Source of the DNA: JADKFD01 sp050250665
GTDB taxonomy: Bacteria > Pseudomonadota > Gammaproteobacteria > Xanthomonadales > SZUA-5
NCBI GenBank assembly: GCA_050250665.1
Contig: JBFWOF010000046.1
Span: forward strand, 1 to 52,644
DNA: 52,644 nucleotides
Direction of reading: 5' to 3'
Position numbers and translations under genes: made by a program. Below, piece by piece: positions 15,843 through 25,118 of the stretch (position 1 is the first letter of the stretch; each line of letters begins with the position of its first letter). A model generated the notes under the pieces. It did no database searches. It saw only the letters and a program-made list of their open reading frames with translations, and was not told the origin of the DNA.

Positions 15843-17222
15843 TCAGCGCCACAGCACCTTGCTGACCTGCGGTCGCTCGGCCTCGATGCGGACAAACCAG
15901 AGCATGGCCGCAGCGATCAGTTTCACGCCCACCGGCAGGGCGATGTAGACGATGACCAGCGCCGGCAGATTGTATTCGCCGTTGCCGGGATTGAATCCCA
16001 GATAGTCGAGGATGGGCAGCGAGGCGGCGGCGCCGATGGCTGTTGCCAGTTTGGTGCTGAGCGCCCACAGGCCGAAATAGGCGCCGGTGGCGCCGCGAGA
16101 TTCCCGCCCTTCCTTGGCGTTGATGACATCGGCCAAGATCGCTGGCGGCAAGCCGTAATCTGCCCCCAGCCCGAGCCCCGTGATTGCAGAGATCGCAATG
16201 AACCAGCCGATATCGCCGTGGCCGACGAAGGCGGCTGCGGTCATGGCGCCGGCGGTCAGCAGGATGCCGATGAACCAGGCTGCAGCCTTGCTCAGATGTC
16301 GTGAGAGGAACATCCATAGCGGCACGCTGGCGGCGCCAGAAACGAAATAGGCCATCAGGATCAGGCCGGCCTGCAGCTTGCCGCCGCCGAGCACGTGTTC
16401 GACATAGAACAGCATCACGCTGACGGCGATGCCCAGCGCCGAGCCATTGACGATGAACACCGCCAGCAGGCGCCGGTACAGCGGATTCTTCAGCGGCGCG
16501 AAAAAGATGCCGAGCACGGTGCTGCCCGGCGGCCGCTCCACCGGTCCGTGTACCGAGGGCGGCGAATACAGCAGCGTCGGCAAGGCCGCGAGTATCGCCA
16601 CCGGCAGATACAGGATTCCCAGCCACTGGTAGCCGGCCGCCTCGCCGAAGCGCGCGGTGAGGAAAGTCGGCAGCACCACGGCCAGCATCATGCCGGTCAG
16701 GCCGAAGACCTCGCGGCCCACGGTGACCCGGGTGCGCTCGTCATAGTCATCGGACAACTCGGCTCCGAGCGCGTGATAGCTGATCGACACGCCGGCATAG
16801 CCCAGATGCACCAGCAACAGCGACACGAACAGCCAGATACTGAGCAGGGTGGGATTGGGGCTGACGCCGCCGGCCACCGGATGGAACATCGCCGGCGGAT
16901 CGAAGAGCATGAAGAAGCCCAGGATCATCAGCGGGAGCATCGCCGCCACCAGCATCAATCTACCGTTCTTGCGATGGGTCAGACGATCGGAAATGAAGCC
17001 CAGGATCGGATCCTGGATGGCATCGATGATGCGCGAGGCAATCAGGATCGGACCGATCAGCGCCAGCGACAGCTTCAGCACTTCGCCGTAGTAATGAGCC
17101 ACATTCAGGACCACCGGCAAGGCGGCCATGGCCAGCGGCAGCTGTAGCGCCGAATAGGCCGACAGCCGGGCAAAGCCCAGGTGCACGCGGGTACTGTCCT
17201 GAACCGGCGGAGTCGATGCCAA
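15843..17222 (-). CDS. MFS_2 / GPH-family sugar-type cation symporter
   Basis: The 459-residue protein has twelve predicted hydrophobic segments and the MelB-like signature between helices 2 and 3, IIDAIQDPILGFISDRLTHR, with a matching central loop. This places it among glycoside-pentoside-hexuronide:cation symporters (MFS_2). The substrate cannot be assigned, because no sugar-catabolic gene is nearby. The start is uncertain: a TTG at 17222 has a weak GAGAA upstream, while a GTG at 17186 would begin just before FARLSAYSALQLPLAM. It follows purH in the same direction after about 145 bases with no recognised feature. Confidence 0.88.
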   Translation of the reverse strand: MASTPPVQDSTRVHLGFARLSAYSALQLPLAMAALPVVLNVAHYYGEVLKLSLALIGPILIASRIIDAIQDPILGFISDRLTHRKNGRLMLVAAMLPLMILGFFMLFDPPAMFHPVAGGVSPNPTLLSIWLFVSLLLVHLGYAGVSISYHALGAELSDDYDERTRVTVGREVFGLTGMMLAVVLPTFLTARFGEAAGYQWLGILYLPVAILAALPTLLYSPPSVHGPVERPPGSTVLGIFFAPLKNPLYRRLLAVFIVNGSALGIAVSVMLFYVEHVLGGGKLQAGLILMAYFVSGAASVPLWMFLSRHLSKAAAWFIGILLTAGAMTAAAFVGHGDIGWFIAISAITGLGLGADYGLPPAILADVINAKEGRESRGATGAYFGLWALSTKLATAIGAAASLPILDYLGFNPGNGEYNLPALVIVYIALPVGVKLIAAAMLWFVRIEAERPQVSKVLWR

Positions 17223-17367
17223 GCGTGTTCTCGATTGCGGCGGAGACGGGTGCGGTCAGCCCAAGCCGATCAGCACAAGATCGGCGTGGAGCATAACCGT
17301 CGAGGTGCAGGGTTCCGTGAACGCCAGCCGGCTCGGCTGCGCTTACCGTATCAGCGTCCGCTTCGCG

Positions 17368-18951
17368 TCAATGACGGAAATGACGCACGCCGGTGAAAAC
17401 CATCGCCATGTCGTGCTCGTCGGCAGCGTCGATGACCTCCTGATCGCGCATCGAGCCGCCCGGCTGGATCACCGCACGGATGCCGGCCCTGGCTGCGGCA
17501 TCGATGCCGTCGCGGAAGGGGAAGAAGGCATCGGAGGCCATCGCCGATCCCGGCACCTTGAGATTGGCCTGCTCGGCTTTCCAGCCGGCAATCTGGGCAC
17601 TGACCACGCGACTCATCTGGCCGGCGCCGATGCCGATCGAACGGCCATCGCGGGCGTAGACGATGGCATTGGACTTGACGAACATCGCCAGTTTCCAGGC
17701 GAAGATCAGGTCCGCGAATTCCTGCGCCGATGGCGCCCGCTGGCTGACCACCCGCAGGTCGCGGGCACAGATGCGATCGCTGTCGGTGTCCTGTACCAGG
17801 AGGCCGCCGACGATGCGCTTGATGTCACGACCGGGCATCACGCTGGCCATATCCGGCAGCGGTCCGGTCGCCAGCACCCGCACATTGGGTTTGCTGGCCA
17901 GGGCTGCCAGCGCCAGCTCGTGGAAGCTCGGGGCAATCACCACCTCGACGAACTGACGTTGCACGATGGTCCGCGCGGTTTCGCCATCCAGCGGTCGGTT
18001 GAAGGCAATGATGCCGCCGAAGGCCGAGACCGGATCGGTGGCATAGGCGCGCTCGTAGGCTTCGCTCAGCGAGTGGGCCACGGCCACACCGCAGGGATTG
18101 GCGTGCTTGACGATCACGCAGGCAGCTTCGTCGAACTGCTTGACGCACTCCAGCGCGGCGTCGGCGTCGGCCAGGTTGTTGAAGGACAGCGTCTTGCCCT
18201 GCATGAACTTCGCCGCGGCCACGCTGGCCGCCGGCAGCGGATCTTCCAGGTAAAGCGCGGCAGACTGATGCGGGTTCTCGCCGTAGCGCAAGGCTTCGCC
18301 GCGGCGCAGCGACAGATGCAGCGTGGGCGGATGGGCCTCGGGCTGCTCCGGATCGGCGGCGCGAGCGCCCAGGTATTCGGCCACCTGGCCGTCATAGCGG
18401 GCGCAATGGGCATAGGTGCTGGCGGCCAGCTGGCGTCGCTGCGTCAGCTCGGTGCCACCGGATTTGAGCGCGTCCACGATCATGCCGTAGTCATCGGGAT
18501 TCACGACCACGGTCACCCGCTCGTGATTCTTGGCACCGGCGCGCAGCATCGCCGGCCCACCGATATCGATGTTCTCGATGGCGTCCTCCAGGCTGCACCC
18601 GGGCTTGGCGACCGTGGCCGCAAAGGGGTACAGATTCACCACCAGCAAGTCGATGGCCTGGATGCCGTGTTCGCGCATCACCGAGTCATCGACACCGGTA
18701 CGGCCGAGCAGCCCGCCGTGGATGGCCGGATGCAGGGTCTTGACGCGGCCGTCCATGATTTCCGGGAAACCAGTGATGTGGCTGACATCGATGACGCTGA
18801 TGCCGGCGTCGCGCAAGGCGCGTGCGGTGCCGCCGGTGGACCAGATCTCGACCTGGTGAGCGCTCAGCGCCGAGGCCAGATCCAGCAAGCCGCGCTTGTC
18901 GGACACACTCAGCAAGGCGCGGCGGATCGGAAGTCGCGGGTTTTCGGGCAT
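17368..18951 (-). CDS. purH: Bifunctional AICAR transformylase / IMP cyclohydrolase
   Basis: PurH performs the last two steps of IMP synthesis in the cytosol. The N-terminal MGS-like cyclohydrolase domain shows RRALLSVSDKRGLLDLA, WSTGGTARALRDAG and MDGRVKTLHPAIHGGLL. The AICAR transformylase domain has RYGENPHQSAALY and IVKHANPCGVAVA. The ATG at 18951 gives 527 residues, the usual size, and is preceded by GAGG; in-frame ATGs at 18978 and 19017 would add tails unlike family members. It lies 73 bases downstream of fis in the same direction, an arrangement familiar from xanthomonads. Confidence 0.97.
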   Translation of the reverse strand: MPENPRLPIRRALLSVSDKRGLLDLASALSAHQVEIWSTGGTARALRDAGISVIDVSHITGFPEIMDGRVKTLHPAIHGGLLGRTGVDDSVMREHGIQAIDLLVVNLYPFAATVAKPGCSLEDAIENIDIGGPAMLRAGAKNHERVTVVVNPDDYGMIVDALKSGGTELTQRRQLAASTYAHCARYDGQVAEYLGARAADPEQPEAHPPTLHLSLRRGEALRYGENPHQSAALYLEDPLPAASVAAAKFMQGKTLSFNNLADADAALECVKQFDEAACVIVKHANPCGVAVAHSLSEAYERAYATDPVSAFGGIIAFNRPLDGETARTIVQRQFVEVVIAPSFHELALAALASKPNVRVLATGPLPDMASVMPGRDIKRIVGGLLVQDTDSDRICARDLRVVSQRAPSAQEFADLIFAWKLAMFVKSNAIVYARDGRSIGIGAGQMSRVVSAQIAGWKAEQANLKVPGSAMASDAFFPFRDGIDAAARAGIRAVIQPGGSMRDQEVIDAADEHDMAMVFTGVRHFRH

Positions 18952-19023
18952 GCGGGCCTCGATGTGCTCGGGTTTCATCGGGTCGGCGATGCTGCGGGAG
19001 TCACCGCCCGGGCGCAAGCCGCT

Positions 19024-19302
19024 TCAGGCACTGATGCCGTGTTCGCCCAGTTTCTTGCGCAAGGTGGCGCGGTTCATGCCCAGCAACTCGGCCGTGCGCG
19101 TGAGATTGCCACCGCAGTGACGCAATGCCTCTTCCAGCACCGGTTGCTCAACCTGCCGCAGCATCAGCGTGAACAGATCATTGCAGTCGCTGCCGTTGAG
19201 GTCGTGCAGATAGCGACGTACGACGCGCGTCGCCGCCTCGCGCAGCGTGGTCTCGCTGCGGGTCGGTTCAGGGCTGCGTTCGTACGAGAGTCCAACAGTC
19301 AT
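19024..19302 (-). CDS. fis: Fis-family DNA-binding protein
   Basis: This 92-residue nucleoid-associated protein bends DNA and modulates rRNA/tRNA promoters and recombination. The C-terminal helix-turn-helix reads LTRTAELLGMNRATLRKKL, and the helical core includes LFTLMLRQVEQPVLEEAL. Two ATGs are possible (19302 and 19311), both near GAAGGGAAGG; 19302 has 9-base spacing and is taken here. It precedes purH and probably shares its transcript. Confidence 0.94.
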   Translation of the reverse strand: MTVGLSYERSPEPTRSETTLREAATRVVRRYLHDLNGSDCNDLFTLMLRQVEQPVLEEALRHCGGNLTRTAELLGMNRATLRKKLGEHGISA

Positions 19303-19329
19303 CCGGATCATCCTTCCCTTCAAGGACAA

Positions 19330-20040
19330 GACTACCCGCGCCGCGGAAGCGCAGCGTTCAGGTGAGTTATGGGGTAGCGAGGAGTGAGGATACCCCCAAC
19401 CCCTTTGCGTGCGTCAATCGATTTCCTGGAAATTCCGACGAAGCGCGATGGGTTTGGCGAATCGGATCAGAAATTCAGCGCAAAGGTCCGGACATGCGCT
19501 GGTTCACAGACAATGGCCGCGAGGCGCCGACGCGGTGGGCTGTGGTAGGTCCAGACTTGTCTGGACGCTTCCGCCACCTCCGCACGGCTACGCCGAGCCC
19601 CTCACGCCCGATGCGCTCGGTTTTTTGAGGCGTCATTACGAGCTGCCTGTGTCTGCCCGACACTGCGCACGGACCATGAGCAGTAGGTTGGGCAAAGCGC
19701 AGCGTGCCCAACAATGGACGCCAATGTTGGGCACGCTGCGCTTTGCCCAACCTACATCAACTGCATGGCTACGCCGAGCCATTCATGCCCGATGTGCTCG
19801 GTTTCGGCGTCATTGCGAGGAACGCAGTGACGAAGCAATCCAGTGCATTGCAGCTGTGCGTCTTGATTCCTTCCCCCGGATCAAGTTCGGGGTCGCAATG
19901 GCGCCGAGGCTAAGACTGTTGTAGGGCCAGACTTGCCTGGACTGCGTCATGCCGGAGAAATGAAGAGCGGCCGCGCAGGCGCGCGGCCCTCCTTCAAGCC
20001 GCTTCGATCCAGCCCTCCAGCCCGGAGCCTTTCCCGTGCC
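19330..20040. repeat. Intergenic repeat block between fis and clp
   Basis: No gene is supported here. Contents in order: a TCCAGACTTGTCTGGAC palindrome near 19551; a 73-bp hairpin GTAGGTTGGGCAAAGCGCAG facing CTGCGCTTTGCCCAACCTAC at 19683-19755; a CATTGCGAGGAACGCAGTGA ... CCCCGGATCAAG element at about 19810-19900; a CCAGACTTGCCTGGAC copy near 19928; and the hairpin GGCCGCGC-AGGC-GCGCGGCC at 19969-19988. The last could end clp transcription. Confidence 0.85.
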
Positions 20041-20045
20041 TCGGC

Positions 20046-20768
20046 CTACCTCGTCTGAAAGACCACGATGGTCTTGCCGGCCACCGAGATCTTGCCTTCT
20101 TCTTCGAGCTGCTTCAGCACCCGGCCCACCATCTCCCGCGAGCAGCCGACGATGCGCGAGATTTCCTGGCGCGATATCCGGATCTGGGTGCCTTGCGGGT
20201 GCGACATCGCGTCGGGCTCTTCGCACAAATCGACCAGCGTGCGGGCAACGCGGCTGGTGACGTCCATGAAGGCCAGTCTGGAGACCTTGCGGCTGGTCTG
20301 CAGCACGCGTTTGGTCAGCTGCGTGGCAATCGAGAACAGGATGCGTGGGCATTCGTCCTTGAGCGGACCCTCGAACAGCTGGAACAGGCGCTCGTAGCTG
20401 ATCTCGGCCAGTTCGCAGGGCACCCGCGAGCGCACCATGACCTCGCGCTTCTCCACTTCCATGAACAGGCCCATCTCGCCGATGTAGTCGCCCTCGTTGA
20501 CGTAGGCCAGGATCAATTCCCGACCTTCGTCATCCTCGGTCATGACCGCAAGCGAGCCCTCGATGATGTAGTACAGCGTGTTGGCGACATCGCCCGGGCG
20601 AATGATCGGCGCCTTCGATGGATAGCGGCGGCGATGGCACAGGGACAGAAAGCGATCGATGTCAGCCGGCTGCGGCGCCAGCGGCCGGGTTTCGGCCAAC
20701 TTGCGCATGCTGGCTTGCAGCGAATATCGCAACAGTGACTTCACAGGCATTGCAACCGGGCCGGCCAT
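20046..20768 (-). CDS. clp: CRP/FNR-family global regulator, Clp-like
   Basis: The 240-residue transcription factor has an N-terminal cyclic-nucleotide-binding barrel (RPGDVANTLYYIIEGSLAVM, GDYIGEMGLF) and a C-terminal winged helix (RISRQEISRIVGCSREMVGR). The DNA-binding half is close to Vfr/CRP. In the ligand pocket, the CRP Arg82-Ser83 pair aligns with Arg-Glu (KREVMVRS), the same change I recall in Xanthomonas Clp, which responds to cyclic di-GMP instead of cAMP. A Clp-like rather than CRP-like ligand response is therefore inferred, not proven. GGGGAG precedes the ATG at 20768. It is divergent from speD across 217 bases, as in Xanthomonas. Confidence 0.88.
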   Translation of the reverse strand: MAGPVAMPVKSLLRYSLQASMRKLAETRPLAPQPADIDRFLSLCHRRRYPSKAPIIRPGDVANTLYYIIEGSLAVMTEDDEGRELILAYVNEGDYIGEMGLFMEVEKREVMVRSRVPCELAEISYERLFQLFEGPLKDECPRILFSIATQLTKRVLQTSRKVSRLAFMDVTSRVARTLVDLCEEPDAMSHPQGTQIRISRQEISRIVGCSREMVGRVLKQLEEEGKISVAGKTIVVFQTR

Positions 20769-20985
20769 GGCGCTCCCCCGCGCTGGTAATCATCTGCAAA
20801 CTTATAGCATGCGAGGGCAGGGTGGCTGCAGGGGGCGCGTGCCCATGCGACAGCTGAATGGCTCGCGATTGTCATAAAACTCGGGTGTCCCCTGCCGACG
20901 CTTTGCCCCATAATTTGCGCCCCCGCGTTTTCGGCCCAGCTCCGGCAGGTCTGTGCGCTCTTTCGATCCTCGTTGGGAGATCACC

Positions 20986-21810
20986 ATGGTCAAGCCGATT
21001 CCGCGCCTCAAGCTGGAAGGATTCAACAACCTCACCAAGGCCCTGAGCTTCAACATTTACGACGTCTGCTATGCGGTGACCGAAGAGCAGCGCAATCGCT
21101 ACATCGAGTACATCGATGAGGCCTACAACGCCGAGCGTCTGACCGAGATCCTGACCGAGGTGGCCGACATCATCGGCGCCAACATCCTCAATGTGGCCCG
21201 TCAGGACTACGATCCGCAGGGCGCCAGCGTGACCATCCTGATTTCCGAACAGCCGGTCATCGATCGCGCCGACATCGGCCGCGAGATGCTGAAAGACGCC
21301 ATGCGCGAGCAGGTCGATCCGCCCGAGGCCAGCGTGGTGGCCCATCTGGACAAGAGCCACATCACGGTGCACACCTATCCGGAGAGCCATCCCTTCAATG
21401 GCATCAGCACCTTCCGTGCCGATATCGATGTGGCCACCTGCGGCGTGATCTCGCCGCTGAAGGCGCTGAACTATCTGATCGACAGTTTCGAGTCGGACAT
21501 CGTGATCATGGACTACCGTGTCCGTGGCGCCACCCGCGACATCAAGGGCCGCAAGCACTACATCGATCACAAGATCAACTCGATCCAGGACTTCCTCAGC
21601 CGGCCGATCAAGAACCGCTACGAGATGTTCGACGTCAACGTCTACCAGGAGAACATCTTCCACACGAAGATGCACATCAAGGAATTCGACCTCGACACCT
21701 ATCTGTTCGAAGCCAGCAAGAACGAGCTCTCGTTCAAGGACCGCTCGCGCATCGAGGCCCAGGTCCGTCGCGAGATCGGCGAGCTCTTCCACGGCCGCAA
21801 TCTGGATTGA
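20986..21810 (+). CDS. speD: S-adenosylmethionine decarboxylase proenzyme
   Basis: SpeD makes decarboxylated SAM, the aminopropyl donor for spermidine. The 274-residue proenzyme self-cleaves before a serine that becomes pyruvoyl; here S124 in VAHLDKSHITVHTYPESHP. ARQDYDPQGASVTILISE, TCGVISPLKALNYLI and YQENIFHTKMHIKEFDLD are conserved with the E. coli long-form enzyme. The ATG at 20986 follows GGGAG; the frame is open 33 bases further upstream but without a good start. No spermidine synthase gene is in the window. A hairpin repeat right after the stop may serve as the terminator. Confidence 0.97.
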   Translation: MVKPIPRLKLEGFNNLTKALSFNIYDVCYAVTEEQRNRYIEYIDEAYNAERLTEILTEVADIIGANILNVARQDYDPQGASVTILISEQPVIDRADIGREMLKDAMREQVDPPEASVVAHLDKSHITVHTYPESHPFNGISTFRADIDVATCGVISPLKALNYLIDSFESDIVIMDYRVRGATRDIKGRKHYIDHKINSIQDFLSRPIKNRYEMFDVNVYQENIFHTKMHIKEFDLDTYLFEASKNELSFKDRSRIEAQVRREIGELFHGRNLD

Positions 21811-21824
21811 GGGCCGCCGGGCTC

Positions 21825-22121
21825 ACTGTGGGAGCGGGCTCTGCCCGCGACGCTTGGGCTCTTTCGGGCATCCGATCGCGGATAAATCCGCTCCCACAGT
21901 CAGGAAGTCGCGTTGACCCGAAGGGTCTACGTGAGGGCCGCCAAACCAAAGCCGCGCACACCGATGCTCTGCCTCTGCCCGCGACGCTTAGCCTGTATCG
22001 GGCTCCCGGTCGCGGATGAATCCGCTCCCACAGCAGTGTAGGTTGGGCTAAGGCCGCAGGCCGTGCCCAACAAGAGCGCTCAGAGACGTTGGGCACGGCC
22101 TGCGGCCTTAGCCCAACCTAC
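21825..22121. repeat. Hairpin repeats between speD and coq7
   Basis: A 76-bp element (ACTGTGGGAGCGGGCTCTGC facing CGGATAAATCCGCTCCCACAGT) spans 21825-21900. A second, left-truncated copy ends with GGATGAATCCGCTCCCACAG at about 21977-22034. An 84-bp hairpin of the GTAGGTTGGGCTAAGGCC family is at 22038-22121. The gap separates convergent genes, and the hairpins may end both transcripts. No gene is seen. Confidence 0.88.
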
Positions 22122-22168
22122 CCAGGGCAACTACCATTCAAGCTTGCGCTGATGTTCTGACGCGCTGC

Positions 22169-22828
22169 TTACACCCGGTACGCCACCGCCCGCAGGGTAT
22201 CGGCGGCGATCTGCATCAGTCGCGGCAAGGGCCAGGGCAGGTCGACACCGCCGCGCTTGCGTGCGCTGGCGCCGTGTTCGATCTCGTCGGCCTGCATCTG
22301 TTCCAGCACGGCGCGGGTGCGCTCGTCCTCTGGCGGCAAGCGCGTCAGATGTTCGCCCAGATGACTTTCCACCTGACGCTCGGTCTCGACCACAAATCCC
22401 AGGCTCAAGCGATCGCCGATCAATCCGGCGCTGGCGCCGATGGTGAATGCGCCGGCATACCAGAAGGGGTTGAACACACTCGGTCGGCTGCCTAGTTCAT
22501 GCAGACGCGCCTCGCACCAGGCCAGATGATCGCCCTCTTCGCGCGCGGCCTGGGTCAGATGCGCCGCCACCTCCGGATCGCGCGCCACCGCAGCCTGGCC
22601 GTAATAAAGCGCCTGCGCGCAGACCTCGCCAGCGTGATTGATGCGCATCAGCCCGGCCACATGGCGTCGATCCTGCTCACTGAAATCCAGGCGCGGATGG
22701 GCATTGCCCGGACTGGCGCGGTCCGGTGCTTCAGCGGGCGCCAGCACGGTACGCATGGCGCGATCGGCCTCCGCCAGCCATCGATCCAGCGTGGACAGCT
22801 GCCGCAATGGGCGATTGTTACCGTTCAT
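22169..22828 (-). CDS. coq7: Demethoxyubiquinone hydroxylase Coq7
   Basis: Coq7 hydroxylates demethoxyubiquinol, the penultimate step of ubiquinone synthesis, at the inner membrane. The 219-residue protein has the carboxylate di-iron ligands in RINHAGEVCAQALYYGQ (E68), AAREEGDHLAW (E98, H101), VVETERQVESH, and ADEIEHG. The ATG at 22828 lies one base after the stop of the upstream Fe-S protein gene, so the two are probably co-translated. Length and motif order are typical. Confidence 0.95.
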   Translation of the reverse strand: MNGNNRPLRQLSTLDRWLAEADRAMRTVLAPAEAPDRASPGNAHPRLDFSEQDRRHVAGLMRINHAGEVCAQALYYGQAAVARDPEVAAHLTQAAREEGDHLAWCEARLHELGSRPSVFNPFWYAGAFTIGASAGLIGDRLSLGFVVETERQVESHLGEHLTRLPPEDERTRAVLEQMQADEIEHGASARKRGGVDLPWPLPRLMQIAADTLRAVAYRV

Positions 22829-22829
22829 C

Positions 22830-24005
22830 TCAATCCATCTCCAGTTGATCGGCCAAGCATGCCACCGGATGGCGCACGGGAATGTTGAGTCCACGCGCCA
22901 GCAGGCGTTCCGACAGGTGCAGGGCACAGCCGACATTGGTGGTGACCAGCGCATCGAGTTTCATGGCCAGAATGGCGTCGATGATCGGCTCCGCCAATGC
23001 ATCGGCCGTATCCGGATGGGCCAGCAAGTGCGGGCCGGCGGCGCCACAGCATCCCAGTCCAGCACTGACCGGCTGCACGTCGGCGCCTGGCAGCAAGGCC
23101 AGGATTGCAGCACTGGCGGCGGCATCTCCCAGCACATTGCGATGAGTGCAGGGCGCGTACCAGCCGATCCGCTGTGCCTTTGGCCGCAGCCGTAAACCCG
23201 CTGTGGCCGGTTGATCCAGCAGCCAGCGACAGGCTTCAACAACCGCAATCCCGGCGCTGGCCTGCTTCAGGCCGGCCATGCAGCCGCTGTCGAGCGCAAC
23301 AATGGCCTGTGTGCGTGCCTGCGACCAGATCCGCTGATTGCGACTGGCCAATGCATCCGCGCTGGCCCTGTCGCCGCGATGTCGCGGCAGGGCGCCGCAG
23401 CAGACCTGGCCGGCCACGAGCGCGATTGGTGCCGACGCCGCCTGCGCGACTCGCAGTACTGCCTCTTGCGCCTCACGCTCGAAGGACTGCGCCACGCAGC
23501 CGGCAAACAACACGGTCTGGGCAGTTGCTGACCTGGCTGCGATCGGCATCCGCGCACGCAGCAGCCAGCGCGCGCGCCGACCCAGGCGTCGGGTCAGCGC
23601 CGGCCACAGCCGCGCCATGGCGCCGCCCACACCCAGAGCCCGCGCCAGCCACCGTGGTCTGGCCAGTCCCAGACTCAGCCATCGCGAGGACAGTCCAGGC
23701 GTCGGCGCCGTCAGCGCCCGCGCCGATTCGATGATTTCGCCATAACTCACCTGCGCAGGACACACCGCCTCGCAGGCGCGACATTGCAGACAGGTGTCGA
23801 GTGCGCTGGCGATGGAATCGTCCACCGCCAGGCCGGGCTGCAGCTGCCGCGCCAGCGCAATCCGCCCCCGTGGCGAGCGGCTTTCCAGTCCGCTCAAGCG
23901 GAACGTCGGGCAATGCGGCAGGCACAGCCCGCACATCACGCACTCGTCCGCCAGCTCGCGCAATCGACTGGGCTGATCCGGCAGGGCTGTGGTAGCGTCG
24001 TTCAC
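22830..24005 (-). CDS. (Fe-S)-binding oxidoreductase subunit, GlcF/LutA-like
   Basis: The 391-residue protein has two 4Fe-4S motifs, C22-VMCGLCLPHCP and C72-LQCRACEAVCP, followed by two CCG domains (VCCGALPRHRGD and LGCCGAAGPHLLAHP). This is the layout of the glycolate oxidase iron-sulfur subunit and of heterodisulfide-reductase-like electron-transfer partners. The catalytic FAD subunits expected for glycolate oxidase (GlcD/GlcE) are absent, so the donor is unknown. The start is a GTG at 24005. Its close coupling to coq7 hints at a link with the quinone pool, but this is inference. Confidence 0.85.
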   Translation of the reverse strand: MNDATTALPDQPSRLRELADECVMCGLCLPHCPTFRLSGLESRSPRGRIALARQLQPGLAVDDSIASALDTCLQCRACEAVCPAQVSYGEIIESARALTAPTPGLSSRWLSLGLARPRWLARALGVGGAMARLWPALTRRLGRRARWLLRARMPIAARSATAQTVLFAGCVAQSFEREAQEAVLRVAQAASAPIALVAGQVCCGALPRHRGDRASADALASRNQRIWSQARTQAIVALDSGCMAGLKQASAGIAVVEACRWLLDQPATAGLRLRPKAQRIGWYAPCTHRNVLGDAAASAAILALLPGADVQPVSAGLGCCGAAGPHLLAHPDTADALAEPIIDAILAMKLDALVTTNVGCALHLSERLLARGLNIPVRHPVACLADQLEMD

Positions 24006-24032
24006 TGCGCTAGTATGCCGTCCACCCAGCGC

Positions 24033-24108
24033 TCGTAGGTCCAGATTTGTCTGGACGCTCCTGGCGATGCGGCTTCAAGGCGTCCAGACCATTCTGGACC
24101 CACAAAAG
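24033..24108. repeat. TCCAGA-TCTGGA paired palindromes
   Basis: GTAGGTCCAGATTTGTCTGG at the left faces CGTCCAGACCATTCTGGACC at the right, forming a 76-bp element built from two short palindromes. Related copies occur at about 11837, 12417, 19547, 19927 and 33503-33570. It lies between the Fe-S protein gene and rplM, which are divergent. Confidence 0.7.
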
Positions 24109-24254
24109 CCGCCGCGGTTTGCTCCGCTCAGCTCGCTGCTGACTCGAAACTGAGCAGATTGCCTACCAACTTCGTCCTGGGGGCTTGCGCGCTCTCCAAT
24201 GCCCATCTAAACTTGTCGGTCTTTGTAAGGCAAGGTCCAGGGAAGGTCCCCATG

Positions 24255-24683
24255 ATGACGGTAAGCGCGAAATCGGAAACCGTGAAACGTGATTGGTTTC
24301 TGGTGGATGCCACGGGCAAGACGCTGGGCCGGCTGTGCACGGAACTCGCACGGCGCCTGCGCGGCAAGCACAAGGCAATCTACACCCCGCACGTCGACAC
24401 CGGCGATTACCTCGTGGTGATCAATGCCGACAAGATTCACGTGACGGGCAACAAGTTGAACGACAAGCTGTATCACCGTGTTACCGGCTACATCGGCAAC
24501 ATCAAGACGATACCGCTGAAGAACATGATGGCAACGCACCCGGAGCGCGCGATCGAGATCGCCGTCAAGGGCATGCTGCCGAAAGGCCCGCTGGGCCGTG
24601 ATATGTACCGCAAGCTGAAGGTGTACGCCGGTGCCGAGCATCCGCACAGCGCCCAGCAGCCCGCGGTTCTCGACATCGGATAA
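24255..24683 (+). CDS. rplM: 50S ribosomal protein L13
   Basis: L13 is an early-assembly protein of the large subunit. The 142-residue protein reads TVSAKSETVKRDWFLVDATG, LRGKHKAIYTPHVDTGDYLV, VTGYIGNIK and GMLPKGPLGRDMYRKLKVYAG, with AEHPHSAQQP at the end. The start is one of two adjacent ATGs (24252 and 24255); 24255 gives the usual 142 residues. A purine-rich GGGAAGG lies just upstream. It is the first gene of the rplM-rpsI operon, 9 bases before rpsI. Confidence 0.98.
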   Translation: MTVSAKSETVKRDWFLVDATGKTLGRLCTELARRLRGKHKAIYTPHVDTGDYLVVINADKIHVTGNKLNDKLYHRVTGYIGNIKTIPLKNMMATHPERAIEIAVKGMLPKGPLGRDMYRKLKVYAGAEHPHSAQQPAVLDIG

Positions 24684-24692
24684 GGATTCGTC

Positions 24693-25085
24693 ATGGCGAT
24701 TACGCAGTACTACGGCACCGGCCGCCGCAAGTCTTCCGCAGCACGCGTGTTCCTGCGCCCCGGCAAGGGCGAGATCACCGTCAACGACAAGACCCTGGAT
24801 CAGTTCTTTGGCCGCGAGACCGCCCGTATGGTCGTCAAGCAGCCGCTGGAACTCACCCAGCTGAGCGAGCGTTTCGACGTGCTGGTCACGGTTGAAGGTG
24901 GCGGCATGACCGGTCAGTCCGGTGCCATCCGCCTCGGCCTGTCCCGCGCGCTGGTCGAATACGACGAAAACCTCCGCAGCGATCTGCGCCGCGCCGGTTT
25001 CCTCACCCGCGACGCCCGCGAAGTCGAGCGCAAGAAGGTCGGCCTGCACAAAGCCCGCCGCGCCACCCAGTACAGCAAGCGCTAA
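24693..25085 (+). CDS. rpsI: 30S ribosomal protein S9
   Basis: S9 contacts P-site tRNA with its C-terminal tail. The 130-residue protein has QYYGTGRRKSSAARVFLRPG, the core GGGMTGQSGAIRLGLSRAL and the basic tail KVGLHKARRATQYSKR ending in Arg. Length and start are standard. It is followed after 33 bases by tRNA-Gln; a small hairpin (ATCGTC-CAACA-GACGAT, 25085-25101) overlaps the stop but lacks a T-run, so read-through into the tRNA gene is possible. Confidence 0.98.
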   Translation: MAITQYYGTGRRKSSAARVFLRPGKGEITVNDKTLDQFFGRETARMVVKQPLELTQLSERFDVLVTVEGGGMTGQSGAIRLGLSRALVEYDENLRSDLRRAGFLTRDAREVERKKVGLHKARRATQYSKR

Positions 25086-25118
25086 TCGTCCAACAGACGA
25101 TCCGTGCTTTGGAGTTAT

